In this document: positions 23,202 to 31,742 of the stretch, one piece after another
Layout: each line of letters opens with the position of its first letter
Numbering within the stretch: position 1 is the stretch's first letter
From: Acidimicrobiia bacterium
GTDB taxonomy: Bacteria > Actinomycetota > Acidimicrobiia > Acidimicrobiales > Bin134
NCBI GenBank assembly: GCA_022821445.1
Contig: JAJEDQ010000056.1
Location: 1 to 37,349 of the forward strand
Length of the DNA stretch: 37,349 nucleotides
Reading direction: 5' to 3'
Program-made: the position numbers and the translations under genes
Notes under the pieces: model-generated
The model's database searches: none
Told to the model about the DNA's origin: nothing
Seen by the model: only the letters and a program-made list of their open reading frames with translations

Positions 23202-24332
23202 CTAATGGGGTCTATGGGCATGTTGCTCGAGAAGATCGGCTACCCGGGTGTCGGCATCTCGGCGACCGACACCGGCTGCCTCTCTTCCCATAGCGCCCAG
23301 GAGGCCGGGAACCTTCAGCAGATTTTCCACCTCTTCGACCATGCGGGGGCCGTCCATCTCGGCGTCGGGAATCATCACCGCCCCGCCGACGGCAGCCAAG
23401 TGGGCGGCGTTGGCCGTCTGGTGATCGCCGGGCGCCCCCGGCAGCGGAACCAGCACCGACGGCAGACCGACAACCGCCAACTCGGCCACGCTCGACGCTC
23501 CGGCTCGCCCCACCACCAGATCGGCGGCGGCATACACCGTGGGCATGTCCATCTCGTATTCCACGGCCCGGTATTCCAGCGCCACCTGGGAGAGGTCGGG
23601 CCGCAGGTGGGACATCTCCTGCCAATCTCTTCGACCGATCACATGATGTACCGACAAATCTTCCCGTTCGGCCCAGCAGCCAACAGCTTCGAACGCGGCC
23701 CGGTTGATTCGAGCCGCGCCCAACGACCCGCTGGCCACCACCACAAGACACCGCCCCTCACCCACCCCAAGGGAGGCTCGGGCCGCCGACCGGTCATCGG
23801 CCCGGTTGACTCCCTGGACCTCATCGCGCACCGGATTGCCTGTGAGCACCGCCCGGGGCAGCTTGGTGCCGGGGAATGACACCGCGGCCGCCCGGGCCCA
23901 GCGCCCGGCCCAGCGATTGGCCAAACCGGGAACCGCATTCTGCTCGGTTACCACCAACGGGATCCTGAGCAGCGCAGCCGCCAGGGCGCAGGGCACGCTG
24001 GCGTAGCCGCCCAGCCCCAGCACAACCGCCGGACGCAAGCGCCGCAGCAGTCTTAGGGCCTGGACCACCGCCCGGGCCAGACCGGCGGCCGACTTGAGGC
24101 TCTGCCATGTGAGCTGGCGCCTGATTCCCCGTCCGGGGAGCAGGGTCAACTCGAATCCGGCCGCCGGAACCAGATCTCGCTCCACTCCCCGGGCCGAGCC
24201 CACAAAGTGGATGCTCTCGGGGTGGTGGCCGCGCCGAACCAGGGCCCGGGCCACGGCTAGGCCGGGGTGGACATGACCGGCGGTCCCGCCTCCGGCGATC
24301 ACCGCCCACACCGGCTGAGCGCTTTCGCTCAC
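23202..24332 (-). CDS. murG: UDP-GlcNAc:lipid I N-acetylglucosaminyltransferase
   Basis: A 376-residue GT28-family enzyme that converts lipid I to lipid II on the inner membrane face. The GGGTAGHVHPG loop is at residues 14-24. GLGGYASVP, VTEQNAVPGLANR and the donor-site block VVGRAGASSVAELAVVGLPSVLVPLPGAPGDHQ (partly quoted family signature) are present. The track ORF extends to 24737, but the extension overlaps ftsW. The GTG at 24332 overlaps the ftsW stop (GTGA) and gives the canonical N-terminus, so I use it. Confidence 0.95.
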   Translation of the reverse strand: MSESAQPVWAVIAGGGTAGHVHPGLAVARALVRRGHHPESIHFVGSARGVERDLVPAAGFELTLLPGRGIRRQLTWQSLKSAAGLARAVVQALRLLRRLRPAVVLGLGGYASVPCALAAALLRIPLVVTEQNAVPGLANRWAGRWARAAAVSFPGTKLPRAVLTGNPVRDEVQGVNRADDRSAARASLGVGEGRCLVVVASGSLGAARINRAAFEAVGCWAEREDLSVHHVIGRRDWQEMSHLRPDLSQVALEYRAVEYEMDMPTVYAAADLVVGRAGASSVAELAVVGLPSVLVPLPGAPGDHQTANAAHLAAVGGAVMIPDAEMDGPRMVEEVENLLKVPGLLGAMGREAAGVGRRDADTRVADLLEQHAHRPH

Positions 24333-25495
24333 AGCTCGACGCGGGTCTGGCGGGCGATGTTCAGCAGAATGCCAGTGGCAACCATGCTGGTAAGCAGTGC
24401 GGAGCCTCCCACCGACAAGAACGGGAGGGGAACACCGGTGATCGGCAGCACCCCGATCACCGCGGCGATGTTCACAAACGCCTGGGCACCCACCCACACG
24501 GTGATGCCCGTGGCCAGAACTTGGCCGAAGCGATCGGGGGTGTGCAGGGCGATCCACATCCCGCACACGACGAAGCCGGTGAAGAGCCCGATGACGAACA
24601 TCGCTCCCAGCCAGCCCATCTCCTCGGCGAGAACCGCGAAGATGAAGTCGGTTTGGGCCTCGGGCAAAAAGCCCCATTTGATCCGGCTCTCGCCCAGCCC
24701 CACCCCGGATGCGCCTCCCGATGCAATGCCCACCCACGATTGGATGGTCTGCCAGCCGGTGTCAAGGGGGTCGGACCACGGGTCGAGCATGGCGGTCAAG
24801 CGGTCGCGCCGGTAGCCCGATCCCCAGGCCGCCAAAGCGGCCGCGGCCCCGCTGATCAGCGACCAGCCGGTGAGGGGGAGCAGGGGCACCCCGGCCATGA
24901 ACAGGGCGGCGAAGGCGATCATCACGATGATCACCGCGGTCCCCAGATTGGGTTGGAGCAGGATGAGCCCGGACATGAGGCTGCACACCACCAGCACCGG
25001 GCGGATCGTGGTGCGGGTATTGCGCTCCTTGCCCGCCTTGTCGGCCAGCCACGCGGCGGCGAAGAGGGCCATGGCCAACTTGGCCAGCTCAGAGGGTTGG
25101 AAGCTGATCGGCCCGAAGTAGATCCAGCGAGAGGCGCCGTTTGTTGTGGTGCCGATTCCGGGGATCAGCACGGCCACCAGAAGCAGTCCGGTGAAAGCCA
25201 AAACGGCTTTGGAGTACTTCTGCCACTGCCGGTAGTCCACCCGCATCACCAACATCAGGGCCAAGAGCGCACCGACGCTCCACACCAGTTGGCGCTGGAA
25301 GGTGTACCAGGTGGACTGTCCCACATAGTGATTGGTGACCGACGAAACCGACAGCACCATGACCAACCCGATGGCGTTGAGGGTGATGACCATGCCGAAC
25401 AGCACGTAGAACGGCATGGTGGCGTGACCCGCCGGCGCCGACCGGAGTGCCGCCACCAACCCCCGTCGGGGGATCTGGGGAGCGAGAGTAGTCAT
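24329..25495 (-). CDS. ftsW: SEDS peptidoglycan polymerase FtsW
   Basis: A 388-residue SEDS-family membrane protein with about ten membrane segments. Signature parts are GASRWIYFGPISFQPSELAKL, LLQPNLGTA and, near the C-terminus, GVPLPFLSVGGSALL. FtsW polymerises septal glycan from lipid II together with its cognate class B PBP, here the ftsI product. The cluster has one SEDS gene, so a RodA partner would be elsewhere. The start overlaps the murD stop (ATGA). Confidence 0.95.
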   Translation of the reverse strand: MTTLAPQIPRRGLVAALRSAPAGHATMPFYVLFGMVITLNAIGLVMVLSVSSVTNHYVGQSTWYTFQRQLVWSVGALLALMLVMRVDYRQWQKYSKAVLAFTGLLLVAVLIPGIGTTTNGASRWIYFGPISFQPSELAKLAMALFAAAWLADKAGKERNTRTTIRPVLVVCSLMSGLILLQPNLGTAVIIVMIAFAALFMAGVPLLPLTGWSLISGAAAALAAWGSGYRRDRLTAMLDPWSDPLDTGWQTIQSWVGIASGGASGVGLGESRIKWGFLPEAQTDFIFAVLAEEMGWLGAMFVIGLFTGFVVCGMWIALHTPDRFGQVLATGITVWVGAQAFVNIAAVIGVLPITGVPLPFLSVGGSALLTSMVATGILLNIARQTRVEL

Positions 25496-26904
25496 GGTGA
25501 TCCTCCGATCAGTTCGCGCACCAGCAGGGAGAAATGGTCGCCCCGCTCGGCGTAGGAGCCGTACCAGTCGAATGAGGCACAGCCGGGTGACAGCAGCACC
25601 GCGTCACCGCTTAGGGCGATCTCGGCGGCCTGGCCCACCGCATCCTCCATAGATTGTGCGACGGTCACCGGGCAGCGGCCGGCGAACACCTCTTGAACCT
25701 CGGCCGCGGCATCCCCAATGGCCACCACTGAGCGCAGACTTTGTGCCACCTCGCCCATCGATTCCAGATCGATCCCCTTGTTTCGTCCCCCGGCAATGAG
25801 GACCGCTTTTCTCGCGGACTGCCCCGCGGATTGCGTTACCCACCGGACCTTCTCGCGCTGCGCGTGCCACGCATCGTCCGCGGACTGCCCCGCGGATTGC
25901 GTTACCGACCGGACTGCGGCGCACACCGCGTGGGGTGTGGTGGCCTTGGAGTCGTCGAAGAAGCACACCCCGTTGTGCTCGGCCACCAAGACCACCCGAT
26001 GGGGAAGCCCGGTCCAGGCCAGCAGAGCCTCCCTCACTCCTTGCGGGCTGGCGCCTGCGGCCATGGCCACGGCCGCCGCGGCCAGATGGTTGGAAAGCTC
26101 ATGGGGAAGGGCTCGGCGCAGCTCTGCGGATTCGGCCAGCTTTTCCGACCCCGCCCACAGGGCTCCCCCGCTCATCTGGAAGTCGCCTTTATCGACCCCA
26201 AAAGTCACCACCTGGCCCCGATCAGGGGTATGGGCGACCACCACCGGATCGTCAAGGTTCACCACGGAGATGGATTGCTCGTCGGCCCTGTTCCACACCG
26301 CGGCTTTGGCCATGCGATAGCTGGCCAGGGAGGCATGAACGTCGAGGTGATCGGGGGCGAAGTTCAACCACGCGCCCACTGCGGGGCGATAGCACCGGCT
26401 TTGGCCCAGTCGGAATGAGGATGCCTCTACAACGAGGACAGCGGGCCGCTCGTCTCGAATGGCCTCCACCAGCGGTGTCTCGGTATTCCCCGCCACTGTG
26501 GTTGGCACCCCGGAGGCCTCCAGCATGGCTGCGGCCAGAAGCGTCACCGTGGTCTTCCCGTTGGTGCCGGTAACCGCCAGCGTGGGGCGCGCGTCCCACC
26601 GCTGAGCCAAATCGAACTCAGAGATCACGGGTGTTTCCGCTGCCTCGGCGGCACCGAGCGAAGGGTGCGACTCGGGAAGCCCCGGAGTGGGGATCACCAC
26701 CCGGGCGTCCGCCACCAGCGCCGGCCAGTCTTCGGGAGCAGAGCCCTCGACGAGGTCAACGCCCATCGCCGCGGCCTGGCGGCGAGCCTGATCGTTTGGG
26801 GCATCGTCAGCCGCCACCACCGCATGGCCGCGCTCTATCAATTGGGCGCAGACTGCCTGATTGGTCACGGCGAACCCCACCAGAAGTACAGGTGCCGGGC
26901 TCAA
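25492..26904 (-). CDS. murD: UDP-N-acetylmuramoylalanine-D-glutamate ligase with repeat insertion
   Basis: A 470-residue Mur ligase that adds D-glutamate. The N-terminal LLVGFAVTNQAV, the P-loop GTNGKTTV near 115-122, NFAPDHLDVH and the DDSKATTPHAV and IAGGRNKG motifs are all present. Between the last two motifs, where homologues have roughly ten residues, about 33 extra residues occur, with VTQSAGQSA twice. The start is TTG at 26904, overlapping the mraY stop (TTGA) and placed six bases after a GGAGG site. The track's longer ORF has no such support. The reading frame is intact, so the enzyme is probably active with a surface loop. Confidence 0.94.
   Translation of the reverse strand: MSPAPVLLVGFAVTNQAVCAQLIERGHAVVAADDAPNDQARRQAAAMGVDLVEGSAPEDWPALVADARVVIPTPGLPESHPSLGAAEAAETPVISEFDLAQRWDARPTLAVTGTNGKTTVTLLAAAMLEASGVPTTVAGNTETPLVEAIRDERPAVLVVEASSFRLGQSRCYRPAVGAWLNFAPDHLDVHASLASYRMAKAAVWNRADEQSISVVNLDDPVVVAHTPDRGQVVTFGVDKGDFQMSGGALWAGSEKLAESAELRRALPHELSNHLAAAAVAMAAGASPQGVREALLAWTGLPHRVVLVAEHNGVCFFDDSKATTPHAVCAAVRSVTQSAGQSADDAWHAQREKVRWVTQSAGQSARKAVLIAGGRNKGIDLESMGEVAQSLRSVVAIGDAAAEVQEVFAGRCPVTVAQSMEDAVGQAAEIALSGDAVLLSPGCASFDWYGSYAERGDHFSLLVRELIGGSP
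25813..25914 (-). repeat. Duplicated 36-bp palindromic element inside murD
   Basis: Two 36-bp copies (25813-25848 and 25879-25914) differ at one base and lie 66 bp apart, a multiple of three. Each contains CCGCGG-N6-CCGCG(G), able to form a hairpin, and encodes VR(S/W)VTQSAGQSA. The spacer holds a second small palindrome, GCGTGGCACGC. They look like in-frame insertions of a repetitive element. Confidence 0.9.
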
Positions 26905-27932
26905 TCTGCCCCTCCGATGGATACGAAGTCGGCGTAGAAGAGCCCGAGGGCTACCGCAGTGGCGAAGCCGGTCATGATCCACAGCCGGATGATCACGGTG
27001 GTCTCGGGCCAGCCGCCCAGTTCGAAGTGATGGTGGATCGGGGCCATGCGGAACACTCGGGTGCCGAACACCCGGAAGCTGAACACCTGGATGATCACCG
27101 ACAGGGTCTCCATCACGAACAAGCCGCCGATGATGGGCAGCAGCAGGTGGGTGTTGGTGGCCAAGGCCAGCGCGGCCATCCCGGTGCCGAGCGACAGCGA
27201 TCCGGTGTCACCCATGAAGATGCGGGCCGGCGCGGCGTTCCACCACATGAAGCCGGCACTGGCCCCCAACATGGCGGCGGCCAAGATGGCCAGGTCCAGG
27301 GCGTGGGGGATGCCGTAGATGTCCTCGTTGCGGAAGGCCCAAAAGCCGATCACCACGAAAGCGGCGTAGGCGAACACCGAAGAGCCGGCGGCCAGGCTGT
27401 CTAGCCCGTCGGTCAGGTTCACCGCGTTGCTCGTGCCCAAGATCAACAGCACGGCCCAGAGTCCCCAGCCCCACGGCCCTAGGTCGATGTTCAGGGAGTC
27501 GTAGCGGGTGAAGGAGAGCTCGGTGCGGACGTCGGTCAGATGGATCATCAGCAGCGCGTATCCCACCGCCACGATGAGTAGGCCCAGGATCTTGGTGCCC
27601 TTTCCGAGACCCAGGTTGCGCTCTCGGGACACCTTGAGCCAGTCGTCGACGAAGCCGACGACGCCCGAGCCGAGAATGGCCAGCATCACGATCAGGCCGG
27701 TGCGGGTGAAGATGCCGTTGTAGAGGTCGCTGATGCCGTACCCGGCCAGCGCGCCGACCACAATGGCCACTCCCCCCATGGTGGGAGTGCCCGCCTTGCT
27801 GACATGGCCTTGAGGCCCGTCTAGGCGGATGGGCTGGCCTATGGAGTGTCTGCGCAGGAAGGTGATCAAGAAGCGGGTGCCGATCACCGAGACCACGCCG
27901 GCGATGGCAACCGCGAACAGGAGGCGGATCAT
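26901..27932 (-). CDS. mraY: Phospho-MurNAc-pentapeptide transferase
   Basis: A 343-residue polytopic membrane enzyme with about ten membrane segments that transfers phospho-MurNAc-pentapeptide to undecaprenyl phosphate, making lipid I. Signature residues lie in PTMGGVAIV, GFVDDWLKV, NAVNLTDGLDSLA and FMGDTGSLSLG, the last before the histidine-rich MAPIHHHFE loop. The ATG overlaps the murE stop (ATGA). In most bacteria murF sits between murE and mraY; here it is missing. Confidence 0.96.
   Translation of the reverse strand: MIRLLFAVAIAGVVSVIGTRFLITFLRRHSIGQPIRLDGPQGHVSKAGTPTMGGVAIVVGALAGYGISDLYNGIFTRTGLIVMLAILGSGVVGFVDDWLKVSRERNLGLGKGTKILGLLIVAVGYALLMIHLTDVRTELSFTRYDSLNIDLGPWGWGLWAVLLILGTSNAVNLTDGLDSLAAGSSVFAYAAFVVIGFWAFRNEDIYGIPHALDLAILAAAMLGASAGFMWWNAAPARIFMGDTGSLSLGTGMAALALATNTHLLLPIIGGLFVMETLSVIIQVFSFRVFGTRVFRMAPIHHHFELGGWPETTVIIRLWIMTGFATAVALGLFYADFVSIGGAD
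26911..26915 (-). promoter_or_regulatory. Ribosome-binding site deciding the murD TTG start
   Basis: GGAGG on the minus strand lies six bases before the TTG at 26904. It supports this rare start codon over upstream ATGs in the extended ORF. Confidence 0.75.
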
Positions 27933-29347
27933 CGGGTGGCCCCCCTGGCCGCCAACAGCTCTCGGGCCACGACCCGGTCGTCGAAGGGAATCACCCGGTC
28001 GCCCACCACCTGGGTGGTCTCATGGCCCTTTCCGGCCACCACCATCACATCACCGTCGGATGCGATGTCGAGGCACTGGGCGATGGCCGCCGCCCGGTCG
28101 GATTGGGTGGAGACGCCACCGGAGTTCTCGGGCACTCCGCTCAAAATGTCGGTGATGATGGCCTCTGGGTCCTCAAAACGAGGGTTGTCGGAGGTGACGA
28201 TCACTTGATCGGCCAACTCGGCTGCCACCTTGCCCATCATCGGGCGCTTGCCGGAATCACGATCACCCCCGCAGCCGAACACCACCCGCAGGGATCCTGA
28301 GCCGGTCACCAACTCGCGGGCGGCGGCCAGCACCTGGGCCAGGCCATCAGGAGTGTGGGCATAGTCCACCACCACTGTGAACGGACTATCGGACTCGATG
28401 GTCTCGAACCGGCCCGGCACCGGGGCCGCCGACTCCAACCCGGCAATCACTTCGGGCACGCTGACATTCAGCATCAGGGCAGTCTCTGCCGCAGCCAAGG
28501 CGTTGGCGGCGTTGAAGCGGCCGGTCAGGGACAGGGCGACTTCTTGGCCCTGCCACCGCATGGCCAGGCCCTGCGGCACCACCTCGACCGACAGGTCTGC
28601 GGGGTCATAGCCCACGGAGGGGATACGAGGGCCGGCAAACAGACGCCGGCCGTACTCATCGCTTCGGTTAACCACAGCGCAGTCCGACAGTTGGGGTGTG
28701 AACAACCGGGCCTTGGCGGCGAAGTACTCCTCGATGGTGCGGTGGTAGTCCAAGTGGTCGGGGGTGAGGTTGGTGAACACCGCGGCGTCGAATCGGATGC
28801 CGTCCACCCGGTGTTGAGCCAGCGCGTGGCTCGATACCTCCATCACCACCGCTTGGGTCCCAGCCGATCGCCAACAAGCCAGTTGGTGCTGCAAGTCAAC
28901 CGACTCCAGGGTGGTCAAGACCCCCGTGAGCGTGCCCAGGATCTCGCTTTGCAGTCCGGCCGCATCCAGCACCGACCTCAGCAGGCTGCAAACCGTGGTC
29001 TTGCCATTGGTGCCGGTAACCCCCACCACCGTCATGGAGTGGGACGGGTGGCCGTAGAACTTCGAGCTGATGGGGCCCATGGCTTGGCGCACCGATTTGG
29101 TTTGCAGCTGGGGACAGTCCAAATCGAGCCGACGCTCCACCACCAGCCCCGAGGCCCCCCGGGCCAGCGCGTCGGCTGCGAAGTCGTGGCCGTCGTGGTT
29201 GGCACCCGGCACGCAGAAGAACAATTCGCCGGGATTGACAGATCGGGAGTCGTGGGCCAACCCGGTGATCTCGGCGTTGCCGCTCTTCTCGATCAGCCCG
29301 GGAGCAGCTTCAGCCAGCACCGGCAGCGCCATCGATGGTGCGGTCAT
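27929..29347 (-). CDS. murE: UDP-MurNAc-tripeptide ligase (meso-DAP type)
   Basis: A 472-residue Mur ligase that adds the third stem-peptide residue. The P-loop GTNGKTT lies at 112-118, the lysine-carbamylation region follows SSHAL and NLTPDHLDYH, and DNPR (387-390, in TSDNPRFEDP) is the motif that recognises meso-diaminopimelate. The C-terminal GKGHETTQ is conserved. The cell wall is therefore expected to contain meso-DAP. The ATG overlaps the ftsI stop (ATGA), and its own stop overlaps the mraY ATG. Confidence 0.95.
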   Translation of the reverse strand: MTAPSMALPVLAEAAPGLIEKSGNAEITGLAHDSRSVNPGELFFCVPGANHDGHDFAADALARGASGLVVERRLDLDCPQLQTKSVRQAMGPISSKFYGHPSHSMTVVGVTGTNGKTTVCSLLRSVLDAAGLQSEILGTLTGVLTTLESVDLQHQLACWRSAGTQAVVMEVSSHALAQHRVDGIRFDAAVFTNLTPDHLDYHRTIEEYFAAKARLFTPQLSDCAVVNRSDEYGRRLFAGPRIPSVGYDPADLSVEVVPQGLAMRWQGQEVALSLTGRFNAANALAAAETALMLNVSVPEVIAGLESAAPVPGRFETIESDSPFTVVVDYAHTPDGLAQVLAAARELVTGSGSLRVVFGCGGDRDSGKRPMMGKVAAELADQVIVTSDNPRFEDPEAIITDILSGVPENSGGVSTQSDRAAAIAQCLDIASDGDVMVVAGKGHETTQVVGDRVIPFDDRVVARELLAARGATR

Positions 29348-31356
29348 GGCCCGTTCTCGGCTCCAGGTGTTGGGGCAGGCTCGGCGGTGGGTCCTGACGT
29401 CGGAACTGGCGAAGGCGTTCCCGACGGCTCGGGCTCGGCCACTGGCTGGGGCTCAGTCGCTTCCGTCACCGGCTCGGGCTCGGCCACTGGTTCGGGCTCA
29501 GTCGCTTCCGTCACCGGCTCGGGTTCCGTCGGTTCGGCCACGGCCTCGGGCCTGCTGGTTGTTTCTGAGCCGGAATCAGCCTCAGGAACCAGGGTCGGGG
29601 CCGGCTGGGGGGTGGGGGCAGGTCCTAACTTGGAACCGACGGTGAAGTAGTTGGCGGGTGGGGCGATGCGGAGGCGTTGGAGGGAGTATTTGGCCAATTC
29701 GGCAAACAGCGGGGCGGCCGACTGGCTGGCATAGAAGTTGGTGACCGGCTCGTCGATCACCACAATCATCGAGAGCTGCGGATCCTCGGCGGGATAGAAA
29801 CCGGCAAACGTGGCCGTGTAGCGGCTGAACCCCTCGTCGTCCTCATAGTTGCCGCCTGACAGCACTTTCTGGCCGGTCCCCGTCTTACCGGCAACGGAGT
29901 AGCCCTCAACCTGGGCATTTCGTCCTGTTCCCTCTCGCACAACCGTGACCAACATGTCGGTCATCTGTGAGGCAGTGTGCGCGGAGACCACCCTCACCGG
30001 GTCGCCCTGTTCCACTCGGATCGTCTGGCCATCGGCGTCGACGGCCGATTGCACCAGGGTGGGCGGCACCCGCACCCCTCCGTTGGCCAGGGTGTTGTAC
30101 ACCATCAACACCTGCAACGGGGTGGCCAGGATGCCCTGGCCCAGCGCGAAGCTGGCCACGTCGGTGCCGCTCCAGCTCAAGAGTTGCGGGACCAATCCTG
30201 ACGACTCGCCCCTGAAACCCAGCCCAGTGGGCGTCCCCAGCCCGTACCGGGACATGTAGGCAGCCAGGCGGGTGGAGCCCAGAACCAGAGCCCACTCGAC
30301 GGTGCCGGTGTTGGACGAACGAGCCAGGATCTCCTCCATGCTGTAGAGCACGGTCCCGTACTCGGTGTGGTCGGTGAACGTCTGATCGTAGAGCTCAAGC
30401 CAGTGATTCACTTCGCGCACATGGTTCGGCTCGCCCAGCCCCGTCTCGATCACCCCGGAGAGCGCGACGCTCTTCATCACCGATCCGGGCTCGAATGCCC
30501 AGGTCACCGCGCGGTTCTCGCTGAGGGAGACAGGATTTCCCTCTTGATCTCGACCCACCGAGGCCATGGCCAGGATCTCGCCGGTGCCGGGCACCATGAT
30601 GATGACGGTGCCGCTGGCGGCATTCACCTCTTCAATCTGGTGCTTCAACGCCCGCTCGGCTTCGAACTGCAAGGAGCGGTCGATGGTCAGATACAGGTCG
30701 GCCCCCGGCTGCGCGGGTCTGATGTGACGGGCACCGGTGGGGATTGTGCGCCCGTCTTGGCTGCTCTCCAACACCATCTCGCCGGGCACACCGCCCAGCA
30801 ACTCGTCGTACTGGGATTCGATCCCGCTGATGCCCGTTTGGTCGACGTCCACGGTTCCGACCACGGCCCGGGCCAGGCGGGAACCGGCGGGGTTGAACCG
30901 GGCGGACTCCTCCAACCGGAACACTCCCTTGATTTCGAGGGCGGCCACCGCCGTAGCGATGTCGTCGGGCACGGTACGAGCCAGATAGGCGTGCTGGTCG
31001 GGCTCGCTCAGAAGCTCGAGCAGATGGGTCCCGTCCATGTTCAGCACGGGGGCAAGAGCAGCCGCAGCGGCGGCTGGATCATCCACCTGGCTGGGGTCGG
31101 CCCAGATTGTCCATTGCGGCACCGACAGGGCCAGCGCCACTCCGTTTCGGTCGTAGATCTGGCCCCGGTCCGCGGTCAGCTTGACCGTTCGGGTTCGCTG
31201 CTGCTGGCCGTACTCCACAAAGGCGTCAGAGCTGATGAGCTGAAGGTCAGCCAGCCGGATGCCCAGGACCACGGCCACCAAGGCGAACACAACCGCCATG
31301 GCCGTACCACGGCGACGCCGCGAGCTCCGCCCGGCAATCTTCTCGGAAGGGCTCAC
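29344..31356 (-). CDS. ftsI: Septal penicillin-binding protein (class B PBP)
   Basis: A 670-residue class B PBP, the divisome transpeptidase. A basic cytoplasmic start and one membrane anchor (about 18-38) precede the PBP dimer domain. The transpeptidase motifs are S292-V-M-K295 (nucleophile serine), S347-S-N349 and K491-T-G493. No PASTA domains are present. Instead, the last 85 or so residues form a proline/glutamate/threonine-rich extracytoplasmic tail with repeats like ATEPEPVAEPEPVT. The start is GTG overlapping the ftsL-like stop (GTGA). It should partner FtsW. Confidence 0.95.
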   Translation of the reverse strand: MSPSEKIAGRSSRRRRGTAMAVVFALVAVVLGIRLADLQLISSDAFVEYGQQQRTRTVKLTADRGQIYDRNGVALALSVPQWTIWADPSQVDDPAAAAAALAPVLNMDGTHLLELLSEPDQHAYLARTVPDDIATAVAALEIKGVFRLEESARFNPAGSRLARAVVGTVDVDQTGISGIESQYDELLGGVPGEMVLESSQDGRTIPTGARHIRPAQPGADLYLTIDRSLQFEAERALKHQIEEVNAASGTVIIMVPGTGEILAMASVGRDQEGNPVSLSENRAVTWAFEPGSVMKSVALSGVIETGLGEPNHVREVNHWLELYDQTFTDHTEYGTVLYSMEEILARSSNTGTVEWALVLGSTRLAAYMSRYGLGTPTGLGFRGESSGLVPQLLSWSGTDVASFALGQGILATPLQVLMVYNTLANGGVRVPPTLVQSAVDADGQTIRVEQGDPVRVVSAHTASQMTDMLVTVVREGTGRNAQVEGYSVAGKTGTGQKVLSGGNYEDDEGFSRYTATFAGFYPAEDPQLSMIVVIDEPVTNFYASQSAAPLFAELAKYSLQRLRIAPPANYFTVGSKLGPAPTPQPAPTLVPEADSGSETTSRPEAVAEPTEPEPVTEATEPEPVAEPEPVTEATEPQPVAEPEPSGTPSPVPTSGPTAEPAPTPGAENGP
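29426..29515 (-). repeat. 45-bp tandem repeat encoding the FtsI tail
   Basis: Two 45-bp copies (29426-29470 and 29471-29515), nearly identical, plus a partial third encode 15-residue TEATEPxPVAEPEPV units. The frame is kept. Confidence 0.9.
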
Positions 31357-31742
31357 CTCGCTCCACCCTCGTCTGGTTCCAGCGGGGGCAGGTATGTCCG
31401 GCCATCGGGCTCCACCATCCCCAACCGGTACAGGGCCTCGGCCACGATGCGGTTGGGGGCTTCGGCCCTGGCCACGTTGAGCTGCAATCGGTCGTTGACG
31501 GCTCGAACGTCTTCAATCTGCTGATTGAGGTTGTCCAGAGTGGATTGCCGGTCCACGATCACGGCATGAAGGAAGGCGAGGGCGAACAGGGCGACAACCA
31601 CGGTAATGGCCGCAGCCCAGCCCAGCACGGGCATCAGCCTGCGTTTCGGCCGCGGCGCCGCCCGGAGGTGTTGGCGGGGCTGGTTGGTCCGGTGGGCCGG
31701 GTCGGCCGGCGACGGTTGAGGGCGGTGTTGCGGGGCGACCAT
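31353..31742 (-). CDS. ftsL: FtsL-like divisome protein
   Basis: A 129-residue bitopic protein. A basic, proline-rich cytoplasmic part (1-36) is followed by one membrane segment (about 37-59) and a short extracytoplasmic coiled-coil (QSTLDNLNQQIEDVRAVNDRLQ). This layout and the place between rsmH and ftsI identify it as FtsL, which with FtsB and FtsQ activates FtsWI. Sequence similarity in this family is low, so the call rests mainly on topology and position. The ATG overlaps the rsmH stop (TAATG), and its stop overlaps the ftsI GTG. Confidence 0.85.
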   Translation of the reverse strand: MVAPQHRPQPSPADPAHRTNQPRQHLRAAPRPKRRLMPVLGWAAAITVVVALFALAFLHAVIVDRQSTLDNLNQQIEDVRAVNDRLQLNVARAEAPNRIVAEALYRLGMVEPDGRTYLPPLEPDEGGAR

